The notes under the pieces are model-generated. The model was not told the origin of the DNA, made no database searches, and saw nothing but the letters and a program-made list of their open reading frames with translations. A stretch of DNA of 21,382 nucleotides from JAAFIP01 sp043772355 (GTDB lineage Bacteria > Pseudomonadota > Gammaproteobacteria > Burkholderiales > Burkholderiaceae_C): assembly GCA_043772355.1 (NCBI GenBank), contig JAYVGI010000340.1, forward strand, positions 1 to 21,382. The letters run 5' to 3'. Position 1 is the first letter of the stretch; each line of letters begins with the position of its first letter. Position numbers and translations under genes: made by a program. Below, one piece after another: positions 15,013 through 21,382 of the stretch.

Positions 15013-16851
15013 ATGGATTTCGAGTTTCCCACCGACAGCGCCCCTCGCAAACCGTGGTACCGGTGGCATGAGCCTGTCGTACTGAAGGAGCAGGTGGCGC
15101 TGATGCAGCGCAGTTTTCCCGTCACTTTATGGGCCTCTGTGGCGGCTGCACTGGGTGCCGTGTGGGCTTTGCATACGTTGGTGCAATCTAGCGCTTTGTG
15201 GTTCTGGCTGGCCAGCCACCTCGTAGTCGTAGCCGGGGTGTACGCCGCCGTGCGTTGGTACCTGGTGCCTGCCACATTTATCTACACGGGCGCCTGGGCT
15301 ATGGTGCTGTGCATGGCCGCCATGGGGCTGAGCTGGAGTTCCCTGGCTTTGGTGTGTGTGGTCTACGGCCCGCCGCAATCCCTGCTCTACGCCGCCGCCA
15401 TCATCGGCGGGGTGTCGTCTGGTGCGATGGGCTTGGGGGCTACTTTGTTTCCAGCCTATCTGGCCTATCTGGTCTTGCCTGTGGCTATGGTGGTGGTCGC
15501 CTGCGTTTACCTGGGCGGTGCCATTTTTGCGCCCTACAGCGGTTTGGCGACGGTCTATTTTGCCTTGACCTGCATGCAGGCACGCTCTGCTGAAGAAGTC
15601 ATTCGCGGCAGTATTGCACTGCGAATCCATAACGCCACCTTGGTGCAACGCTTGCGCAAAGAGTCGGCCCAGTCAAAGGCGGCACTCGCCGCAGCAGAGG
15701 CGGCGCAGTTGCTGGCCGAAAAGACCCAGACTGCGGCTGAAAAAGCCAACACCGATAAATCCAAATTCCTGGCCGCTGCCAGCCACGACTTGCGCCAGCC
15801 CCTGCACGCCATGGGCCTGTTCATAGAGGCTTTGTCGCGCAGCGACCTCACCGCACACCAACTGGTGGTGCTAGACCATGCGCATTCAGCGTCCAGCGCG
15901 GCCAGTGAGATGCTCACCACCTTGCTGGACTTCTCCCGCCTGGAGGCCGGCGAGGTCAAGTCCCAACCCAAAGCGTTTTTACTGCAGCCCCTGCTGGTCC
16001 AGATGGAGCAAGAGTTTGGCCTGCAAGCCGATGGCCGCGCGCTGGTGTACCGCACGCGCGAAACCGCTCTGGCCGTGACGGCCGACCCTACCCTCACGGA
16101 CCTGGTGCTGCGCAACTTTATCTCCAACGCCATCCGCTACACCGACAAGGGCGGCGTGCTGGTGGGCTGCCGCAGGCGCGGCGCTGACGTCATGGTGGAG
16201 GTGTGGGACACCGGTATGGGTATAGCGCAGGATCAGCATGCCGAAGTGTTCAAAGAGTTTCACCAATTAGGTAACCCGGAGCGCGACCGGCGCAAGGGCT
16301 TGGGCCTGGGCCTGGCGATTGTGCAGCGCATCAGTGCGGCGATGGATGCCAAAGTGACCCTGCGCTCCGTGCCCGGGCGCGGCTCCGTGTTTCGCCTCTG
16401 GCTACCGGGCTACGACGGTGTGATGGAGAGCGACACCAGCAGGCCGCCCAGCTCCAAACACCTGCGCGGCCTGCGGGTGCTGGTGATAGACGACGAAGAG
16501 CCGGTGCGCGCCGGCATGCAAGAGCTGCTCGGTTCCTGGGGTTGCCTGTGCCATACGGCCGACGACGTATCGTCGGCGCTGCACTACGTGGCGCTGCTGG
16601 GGATGCACGAGCAACCCGAGGTGGTCTTGGCCGACTACCGCCTGCGCGAAGGTGCCACTGGCGGGCAAGCCATCACCGCACTGCGCGCCTACCTCACCAT
16701 GCGCGGGTTACCCTCGCCCCTACCCGCCATCATCATCACCGGCGACACCGCGCCCGAGCGTATCCGCGAGGCGCGCAGCACCGACGCCATGCTGCTGCAC
16801 AAGCCGCTGTCGGCCACTGCACTGCAACAGGCATTGCTCCAGCTACGCTAA
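15013..16851 (+). CDS. Membrane hybrid histidine kinase with C-terminal receiver
   Basis: 612 residues. About six hydrophobic segments span residues 37-190 and form a membrane sensor region with no recognisable periplasmic domain. A coiled coil (about 205-248) leads to the HisKA domain, KFLAAASHDLRQPLHAMGLF, with phosphoacceptor His258. The ATPase domain has an N box around Asn372 (RNFISNAIRYT), G1 DTGMGI (399-404) and G2 GLGLGLAIV (429-437). A receiver domain covers about 487-610, with Asp493/Asp494, phosphoacceptor Asp541 (LADYRL) and Lys597. No HPt domain is present, so either the kinase passes phosphate directly to the adjacent response regulator or a separate HPt protein is used. The stimulus is unknown. 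Located 3 bases after the response regulator. Confidence 0.93.
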   Translation: MDFEFPTDSAPRKPWYRWHEPVVLKEQVALMQRSFPVTLWASVAAALGAVWALHTLVQSSALWFWLASHLVVVAGVYAAVRWYLVPATFIYTGAWAMVLCMAAMGLSWSSLALVCVVYGPPQSLLYAAAIIGGVSSGAMGLGATLFPAYLAYLVLPVAMVVVACVYLGGAIFAPYSGLATVYFALTCMQARSAEEVIRGSIALRIHNATLVQRLRKESAQSKAALAAAEAAQLLAEKTQTAAEKANTDKSKFLAAASHDLRQPLHAMGLFIEALSRSDLTAHQLVVLDHAHSASSAASEMLTTLLDFSRLEAGEVKSQPKAFLLQPLLVQMEQEFGLQADGRALVYRTRETALAVTADPTLTDLVLRNFISNAIRYTDKGGVLVGCRRRGADVMVEVWDTGMGIAQDQHAEVFKEFHQLGNPERDRRKGLGLGLAIVQRISAAMDAKVTLRSVPGRGSVFRLWLPGYDGVMESDTSRPPSSKHLRGLRVLVIDDEEPVRAGMQELLGSWGCLCHTADDVSSALHYVALLGMHEQPEVVLADYRLREGATGGQAITALRAYLTMRGLPSPLPAIIITGDTAPERIREARSTDAMLLHKPLSATALQQALLQLR

Positions 16852-17094
16852 AGGCCTCGCAGGATGGTCTGCGTGTAAGCCATAGGGCCACACGCACCAG
16901 AGTGGCAACCGCCGTCCCCGTAAAAACCCCCGTCCCGCGTGCGACAAAAAAACTGACCAGTGCCTCTAAAACCATAGCAGGCAAAACAATCGCGATAAAA
17001 GCGGCTACCCTCAAGATCACGAGTACCCCAGTGCGGCGCCAGACTGCGGCAACTCCTTGCGCCTCCCCTCTATCATCCACGGTGAGAAAACCCA

Positions 17095-17925
17095 ATGTTG
17101 CAATCCATGGCCAAACCAAAGCAAGCCAGCCCCGTATCTCAAGCCTCGTACGATGTCCCCCCACCCAGCCTGGCACTGCTGGCCATGGAGTTTCGCGCGC
17201 CCATGGAGTTTGGCGCGCTGCTACCGGCGTGGCCCGCGCTGCAGCGCGCCCCACGCGGCGACGGCCACACGGTGGTGGTATACCCTGGCCTAAGTGCCAG
17301 CGATGCCACCACCATCCCGCTGCGCAAGTACCTCAGCAGCCTGGGTTATAGCGTGCACGGCTGGGGCCAAGGCTTTAACTTCGGCCCCCGTGCGGGCGTG
17401 CTGGACGCGGGCAGACAGCAACTGCGCGCGGTGCTGGCGCAGTCCAGGCAGCCCATCAGCCTGGTAGGCTGGAGCCTGGGCGGCATCTACGCCCGGGAGC
17501 TTGCCAAAGAGCTGATCAGCGAAGGCCACCCCGTGCGCAGCGTGATTACCCTGGGCACACCGTTTGCAGGCGGCCCCCATAGCACCAACGCCTGGCGACT
17601 GTACGAACTGACCAGCGGGCGCAGCGCCCAGCGCGAGGCTGAAAAGTTTGAACTGCCCACGGCCCCCAGCGTGCCCACCACCAGCATCTACAGCCGCAGC
17701 GATGGTATCGTCGCCTGGCAGGCCAGCCTGCAGGCTGCGCAGGCAGATAACCCGCACATTGAAAACATCGAAGTGTTGGCCAGCCACTTTGGCATCGGCC
17801 TGAACCCCAGCGCATGGTGGGCGCTGGCTGACCGTTTGGCGCAAACGCCAGACCAATGGCAAAAATTCCAAAAACCCTCGCTGATGGGCTTGCAAAACCT
17901 GGTGTTTCCAGACCCTGCGCGCTAA
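17095..17925 (+). CDS. Alpha/beta hydrolase, lipase-like
   Basis: 276 residues. The fold is shown by VVVYPGLSASDATTIPLRKY (59-78), the nucleophile elbow GWSLGG with Ser127 (125-130) and VITLGTPFAGGP (150-161). A plausible triad is Ser127, Asp203 (SRSDGIV) and His231 (ASHFGIG). The TLGTPF segment resembles triacylglycerol lipases and PGAP1-like hydrolases. No signal peptide is seen, so it is probably cytoplasmic; the substrate is unknown. The start is the ATG at 17095, with GGTGAG 8 bases upstream; a second in-frame ATG is 12 bases on. The 243 bases before it, after the kinase, hold no supported gene. The stop codon lies in a tandem duplication. Confidence 0.85.
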   Translation: MLQSMAKPKQASPVSQASYDVPPPSLALLAMEFRAPMEFGALLPAWPALQRAPRGDGHTVVVYPGLSASDATTIPLRKYLSSLGYSVHGWGQGFNFGPRAGVLDAGRQQLRAVLAQSRQPISLVGWSLGGIYARELAKELISEGHPVRSVITLGTPFAGGPHSTNAWRLYELTSGRSAQREAEKFELPTAPSVPTTSIYSRSDGIVAWQASLQAAQADNPHIENIEVLASHFGIGLNPSAWWALADRLAQTPDQWQKFQKPSLMGLQNLVFPDPAR

Positions 17926-17944
17926 TCTGCGGGCTAATCTGCGG
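17921..17944. repeat. Tandem 12-base duplication over the hydrolase stop codon
   Basis: GCTAATCTGCGG occurs twice in succession. The first unit holds the TAA stop of the alpha/beta hydrolase, and the copy repeats it in frame 12 bases later. Confidence 0.85.
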
Positions 17945-18170
17945 GCTGCCATCGCGCGCACCGGGTTATCGGGCACTGTCTCAGTACCGTTCGCTTAAGC
18001 CGCGTCGTGTTGCTTCTCTGGCCTGGCTTGGCGGGGCATCCGGCTTACTGCGGCGCGCTGGCTTGATGGGTAGTTTGGAAACCTGGTTACTCACTAAAAC
18101 GTAGCACTCCGTCTATGCAGGCCAGTGGGGTACATGGGATAAAGCCAATAATGGGGCAGTTTACAGTCTC

Positions 18171-20765
18171 TCAAGGCGTAAGCACCAGCGCCGCCCCGCC
18201 GCCCTGCCCTTGCAACTGCAGCGGCCGGTAGGCCACCGCGCTCCACTGCGCTCGCATGTCTCTGTAGCGGCTGGAAAACACCAAACCACTTTGTCCCGTT
18301 TGGTAAATGAAGTGAGAGTTCTCCAGGTCTGCCAAATCGAACACCGTGCGCATGCTGGCGGCGTGGCGGTTGTGAAAGGGCTGGGCCTCGTTCAGCCAAT
18401 ACTGGCCTACGTTCACTGTCCACGGGTCGCCGCCGGTGGGCACCGTTACGTCAAACAGCTTGGCCAGCGCGGGCACGTTACCCAGCGGTTTGTGGAGGGA
18501 GCGGGCGATGTGGGCGCAGCCCCAGCGCCACTGGGCAGGGTCGCTTCCGTACAGGGCGCTTAGGCGGTCTAGCGCGCGGCCCAGCGCGTCGGCGCTTTGC
18601 TCGGGGCAGGTTTTGGGTCCGCACCAATAGCCGTTGTTGGTGGCCATGGCCATCTCTACCGTGGCGCGGAATTGGCGCTTGCCGTACATGGTTTTGAACT
18701 TGGCCTCGCCCAGCCTGGGGGCAATCAGGCCGCGTGCCAGCTCGTCGGCCCAGGCGGCGAAGATGAGGGGCGCGGCGCTGTCGGCTCTCATATTGGCATC
18801 AAAGTCTTTGAGCAGCGCTTGCGCAGCGGCGGCCAAAGCATGGCTGCTGGCGGTAGCGCGCAGCACGGGTAGCAGGTTTTGGGTGGCGATCGAGGTGGTG
18901 TCGGCCTGGATGCGCTGCATGGAGGCCATGTCGTGTTTGGGCTGCGCGGCCAGTAGCTGCTCTATGCGGGTAAAGCGCTGGGGTGAGTTCCAGTCTTGGC
19001 CCAAAAAGTGGGGGTAGTCTCGTGCATGAATACGCTGGTTGGCGGTGGCCACCCAGCCATCTTTGCCATCGCCCTGTGGCGTTTGCGCATAGGGCAGCCA
19101 GCCCGCCCAGTCGTATTTGGCCTCCCAGCCGGGCGCGGGGGCGATGCCTTTGATGTCGTTGTCCGCGCCGCGCACAGGCACTTTGCCGATGGCTTTGTAG
19201 GCTATTTTGCCGCTCACATCGGCGGCCACCAGGTTTTGCATCGGTGAGTGGTAGTCGGCGTAGGCGGCCAGCAGCTCGTCCACGCTTTGGGCTTTTTGGG
19301 CGTTCAGGCCGGCCTGGATGGTGCGGTTGTCCGCGTCCAGCGCGCTCCAGCGCAGGGCCAGCACGTATTTTTTCAGGTCTAGCACTTCGGCGTGCACGGC
19401 TTGTGCGTCGCTCAGCACGGGGCCGTGGCGGGTAGCGCGGTAGGTGTAGGGCAAGTCTGGCTGGCCTTTGACCTTGATGCTGTCCGTGCGCTGCTCAAAC
19501 TCGGCCCAGCCGGTGGGGGTTTTGTACTGCGTAGGGTTGGCCGGGTTGATCTGCTCCAAGTACAGGTCTTGCACGTCGGGCCCGGTGTTGGTAAAGCCCC
19601 AAGCCACTTTGGCGGTGCGGCCCAAAATGACCGATGGCAAACCGGGCAAGGTAGCGCCGATCACGTCCACTTCTGGCACTGCGCCAACTGCGTTTTGGGT
19701 CGTGGTGCCGCTCACATGCAGCCGCGCAAAATACCAAATGGCTGGGGCACTCAGGCCCAGGTGCGGGTCATTGGCCAGCAAAGGCTTGCCACTGGTGCTG
19801 TGGCTGCCTGCTACGACCCAGTTGTTGCTGCCCTTGCCTTCGATGTTGCCTACCTCGCCACCCAATACGTCCGCGCCTTGGGCCAGGGCCTGTGTTAAGT
19901 GCTGAGTTAACGGCTGAGTTAAAGACTGAGTTAACGGCTGAGTTATGTCATCGCGTGGCGCCTGCGCAAGCTGTAGCGCCTCTTGCAGGGCATTTTTTAT
20001 ACCAAATAGATCGTTAGCCATCTTGTTTGTTGCGGGAGCAGCTGCCGTTTTAGTAGCACTGACAGGCTCAGTGGTGTACACGCCCAAGTCCGCATAAAGC
20101 TTGGAAAAATCAACTTTAGAAACGGGAGCCTCGCCCGGATAGGGCGTAAACAACTCCCACAAACGCTGGGTGGGCAGCTTTTGCGCGGCAGACAGGCGGG
20201 CAAACTCCAGGCCCCAGTTGCCGCCTAAATCCAGCGCCATCATGATGCCCCAGCCCATGCTGTCCGCAGGTGTCCAAAGCCCCGGTGTGGTGCGCAGAAT
20301 ATGGAACTCTGGCGGCAACGCCTGGCTGCTGTGAGCGTGAAAATGGTTGATGCCCAGGGCGTAGGCTTCCAGCACTTTTTTACTCTCTGCGGGCAAGGCA
20401 TCAAACTGCTTTTGCGCTGCACGCACTATGCCCAGGCTGCGCATCAGCCTGTCGGTCTCCAGCACGGCGGGGCCTAGCAGCTCGCTCAGCTGACCATGCA
20501 TCACCCGGCGGTTAAATTCCAGCTGCCAACTGCGCTCTTGGGCATGGGTGTAGCCCAATGCCAAAGCGGCATCCGTCTGGCTTTGGGCAAATATATGGGT
20601 GACATCCGACGCATCGCGCGCGATGCGCACGCTGCCCTGCAAGCCAGGCAGCTTTTGCTCGCCCGTTAACACGGGAAAGCTGCGCCACACGTAAATGGCC
20701 GCAGCGCAGGCCAGCAGCAAACCAACTGCCACAAGCCAAACACCTACTTTTTTAATCCAATGCAT
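18171..20765 (-). CDS. Penicillin acylase (amidase) family Ntn hydrolase
   Basis: 864 residues. Members are made as precursors, exported, and cut autocatalytically into alpha and beta subunits; the new N-terminal Ser of beta is the nucleophile. They hydrolyse amides such as penicillins, acyl-homoserine lactones or other N-acyl compounds. A hydrophobic N-terminal segment (about 7-27) is a signal peptide or anchor. The alpha subunit runs to about 235, with GYTHAQERSWQLEFNRR. The linker (about 236-312) holds five TQxL repeats and a repeat-derived stretch. Beta begins at Ser313 in GKG-SNNWVVAG, followed by LLANDPHLGLSAPAIWY. A GGAG ribosome-binding site lies 8 bases before the ATG. The substrate cannot be told; acyl-homoserine-lactone acylase is possible. 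No terminator is obvious after the stop. Confidence 0.9.
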   Translation of the reverse strand: MHWIKKVGVWLVAVGLLLACAAAIYVWRSFPVLTGEQKLPGLQGSVRIARDASDVTHIFAQSQTDAALALGYTHAQERSWQLEFNRRVMHGQLSELLGPAVLETDRLMRSLGIVRAAQKQFDALPAESKKVLEAYALGINHFHAHSSQALPPEFHILRTTPGLWTPADSMGWGIMMALDLGGNWGLEFARLSAAQKLPTQRLWELFTPYPGEAPVSKVDFSKLYADLGVYTTEPVSATKTAAAPATNKMANDLFGIKNALQEALQLAQAPRDDITQPLTQSLTQPLTQHLTQALAQGADVLGGEVGNIEGKGSNNWVVAGSHSTSGKPLLANDPHLGLSAPAIWYFARLHVSGTTTQNAVGAVPEVDVIGATLPGLPSVILGRTAKVAWGFTNTGPDVQDLYLEQINPANPTQYKTPTGWAEFEQRTDSIKVKGQPDLPYTYRATRHGPVLSDAQAVHAEVLDLKKYVLALRWSALDADNRTIQAGLNAQKAQSVDELLAAYADYHSPMQNLVAADVSGKIAYKAIGKVPVRGADNDIKGIAPAPGWEAKYDWAGWLPYAQTPQGDGKDGWVATANQRIHARDYPHFLGQDWNSPQRFTRIEQLLAAQPKHDMASMQRIQADTTSIATQNLLPVLRATASSHALAAAAQALLKDFDANMRADSAAPLIFAAWADELARGLIAPRLGEAKFKTMYGKRQFRATVEMAMATNNGYWCGPKTCPEQSADALGRALDRLSALYGSDPAQWRWGCAHIARSLHKPLGNVPALAKLFDVTVPTGGDPWTVNVGQYWLNEAQPFHNRHAASMRTVFDLADLENSHFIYQTGQSGLVFSSRYRDMRAQWSAVAYRPLQLQGQGGGAALVLTP
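19889..19948 (-). repeat. Five 12-base tandem repeats in the penicillin acylase linker
   Basis: Five units of 12 bases (plus-strand form GCTGAGTTAACG with one to four changes) encode TQPL, TQSL, TQPL, TQHL and TQAL at residues 275-294. They lie in the spacer that should be removed when the precursor is processed, 18 residues before the nucleophile Ser313. Confidence 0.9.
20010..20057 (-). repeat. Copy of the 50-base dispersed repeat in the penicillin acylase linker
   Basis: On the minus strand it starts GCTACTAAAACG, then GCAGCTGCTCCCGCAA and, after 11 bases, GGCTAAC. AGCTGCTCCCGCAA is shared exactly with the dapE copy and GGCTAAC with the btuF-like copy, at the same spacing. It encodes residues 237-252. 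Its frame is the same as in the btuF-like gene (Ala-Ala-x-Ala ... Ala-Asn in both). Confidence 0.65.
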
Positions 20766-20972
20766 ACCTGGTCTCCGTTCATTTTGTCTGGCTGTTTCGC
20801 TCGTGCAGCTACTTTAGTCGGCTGGGCCACATTATGTTGTCTGACGACCCAGATTTTGTATTTAAGGGAGGTAGAAAAAGCCAATATCCCGTTGATGGTG
20901 GGGCCGCTAGCAGCGCGTCCCTATCACCCCAAGGCAGGTCTTGCCAGGGGCACCGGTGGGCATTGCGGAAAG

Positions 20973-21011
20973 AAATGTGTGTACAAAATGTGTGTGCAAA
21001 ATGTGTGTACT
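20973..21011 (+). repeat. Three tandem 13-base repeats
   Basis: AAATGTGTGTACA, AAATGTGTGTGCA and AAATGTGTGTACT follow each other without gaps. The first unit ends in the palindrome TGTACA. There are no spacers, so this is not CRISPR. They lie about 210 bases upstream of the penicillin acylase start and may be a protein-binding array or a slippage product. Confidence 0.88.
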
Positions 21012-21291
21012 TTATGCAAAACGGCTGAAAATTCGGCACTGGGAGTGCCAAAACCATGGGTTTCACCTGTTTGTCCCTTTAAAACACCCATTAGCCAGCA
21101 GTATTAAAGGGCTTGTAACTATTGAATATATAGTGCCCGTGTTCAAGCGCAAGGAGCGCTTGGGTTGACGCACAAACCGCCAGCCACTCCTCCTGGATGC
21201 CGCTACGCTTACGGTGCACCGCCGCCCTGATCGGGCCGGCGTGGTGCTGCGTCCGAGCCAACAGAGCCAGCGCGGTGCTGCGTCTTATTCC

Positions 21292-21382
21292 ATTTCTAAA
21301 TCATTACTGTCGTTGTTGCGTCGCCTTGCCGTGCTACAGCACTCTCGTAGGCTCCGCGCCTAGACATTAATGATGTAGAAAT
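21292..21382. repeat. 91-base imperfect palindrome at the right edge
   Basis: Outer arms of 20 bases (21292-21311 and 21363-21382) pair at 18 of 20 positions: ATTTCTAAATCATTACTGTC against the complement of GACATTAATGATGTAGAAAT. The inner part continues the symmetry (GCCT near 21322 with AGGC near 21349) and closes with GTGCT-ac-AGCAC (21331-21342). The overall centre and the centre of the inner hairpin agree to within a base. The symmetry may extend past the window. Confidence 0.8.

Larger units (their letters stand above)
20766..21382. other. 617-base gene-free region rich in short repeats
   Basis: No supported gene. A -10-like CATAAT on the minus strand (near 20831-20836) could serve the penicillin acylase, but no good -35 was found. 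GCTAGCAGCG at 20906-20915 matches the end of the 50-base repeat family without the rest. Small hairpins are GGCACT-ggg-AGTGCC (21035-21049), CCCTTTAA/TTAAAGGG (21075-21082 and 21104-21111) and CAAGCGC-aagga-GCGCTTG (21144-21162). GGTGCTGCGTC occurs twice (21243-21253, 21274-21284). The region also holds the 13-base tandem repeats and the terminal palindrome listed separately. Confidence 0.6.

Noticed and set aside
16965..17015. Further copy of the 50-base repeat before the alpha/beta hydrolase
   Set aside because: ATAGC and GCGGCTA are found but spacing and core CGCAATATT do not match.
16736..17254. Minus-strand open frame with a membrane-like hydrophobic stretch between the kinase and the hydrolase
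   Set aside because: It overlaps both flanking genes, has no good start or ribosome-binding site, and the hydrophobic run may be the shadow of a Lys/Thr/Ala-rich plus-strand frame. A homology search of residues around 16870-17040 could change this.
20973..21011. CRISPR-like array
   Set aside because: The 13-base units are contiguous with no spacers, and no cas genes are present.
21197..21370. 57-codon plus-strand frame starting at an ATG at 21197
   Set aside because: It runs through the 91-base palindrome and direct repeats, is Cys/Arg-rich, and resembles no known protein.
1..21382. tRNA, rRNA or riboswitch genes, insertion sequences and prophage
   Set aside because: No cloverleaf with a recognisable T-loop, no rRNA segment, no transposase or integrase reading frame and no known riboswitch core was seen by eye. 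A covariance-model scan was not possible.

Overview
The window looks like a chromosomal segment of a betaproteobacterium of the Burkholderiales, most likely Comamonadaceae and Rhodoferax-like. The reasons are the conserved gene orders (truB-rbfA-infB-nusA-rimP; dapC-dapD-pilU-type ATPase-dapE), the protein sequences, the GC-rich coding DNA and the palindromic repeats in the gaps. This placement is inference from family knowledge; no search was run. No tRNA, rRNA, CRISPR array, transposase or phage gene was seen.

Layout. 1-5640 (minus strand): the translation/transcription-factor operon, transcribed rimP > nusA > infB > rbfA > truB; truB is cut by the left edge. 5705-5736: an intrinsic terminator separating rimP from the upstream minus-strand gene. 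5789-6835 (minus): a compact AlkB-type membrane non-heme diiron hydroxylase. It diverges from 6999-11728 (plus): dapC, dapD, a PilU-type retraction ATPase and dapE, i.e. three steps of lysine/meso-diaminopimelate synthesis with a type IV pilus motor inside the cluster. 11975-13518 (plus): nth and a BtuF-like binding protein, coupled by an ATGA overlap. 13515-14054 (minus): a cyclic-nucleotide-binding-fold protein with no DNA-binding domain. It diverges from 14222-16851 (plus): a possible 42-residue small ORF, a NarL/FixJ response regulator and a membrane hybrid histidine kinase. 17095-17925 (plus): an alpha/beta hydrolase. 18171-20765 (minus): a penicillin-acylase-family Ntn hydrolase. 20766-21382: a 617-base gene-free stretch full of short repeats and palindromes.

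The genes are mostly ordinary. The unusual layer is repeat DNA. About 50 bases long, one repeat family recurs six times with fixed internal spacing. One copy supplies most of the signal peptide of the BtuF-like protein, one makes an in-frame insertion in DapE, one lies in the linker of the penicillin acylase, one is a diverged copy inside the AlkB-like gene, and two are intergenic. Two further large palindromes built from the same kind of word (acgcAAAg / acgcTAAAAA) fill the dapC-dapD and dapE-nth gaps, and a 91-base palindrome ends exactly at the right edge. Other points: dapC has a well-formed promoter placed so that its mRNA should be leaderless or nearly so; the cyclic-nucleotide-fold protein has His where the phosphate-binding Arg normally sits; and two genes carry tandem duplications that include their own stop codon.
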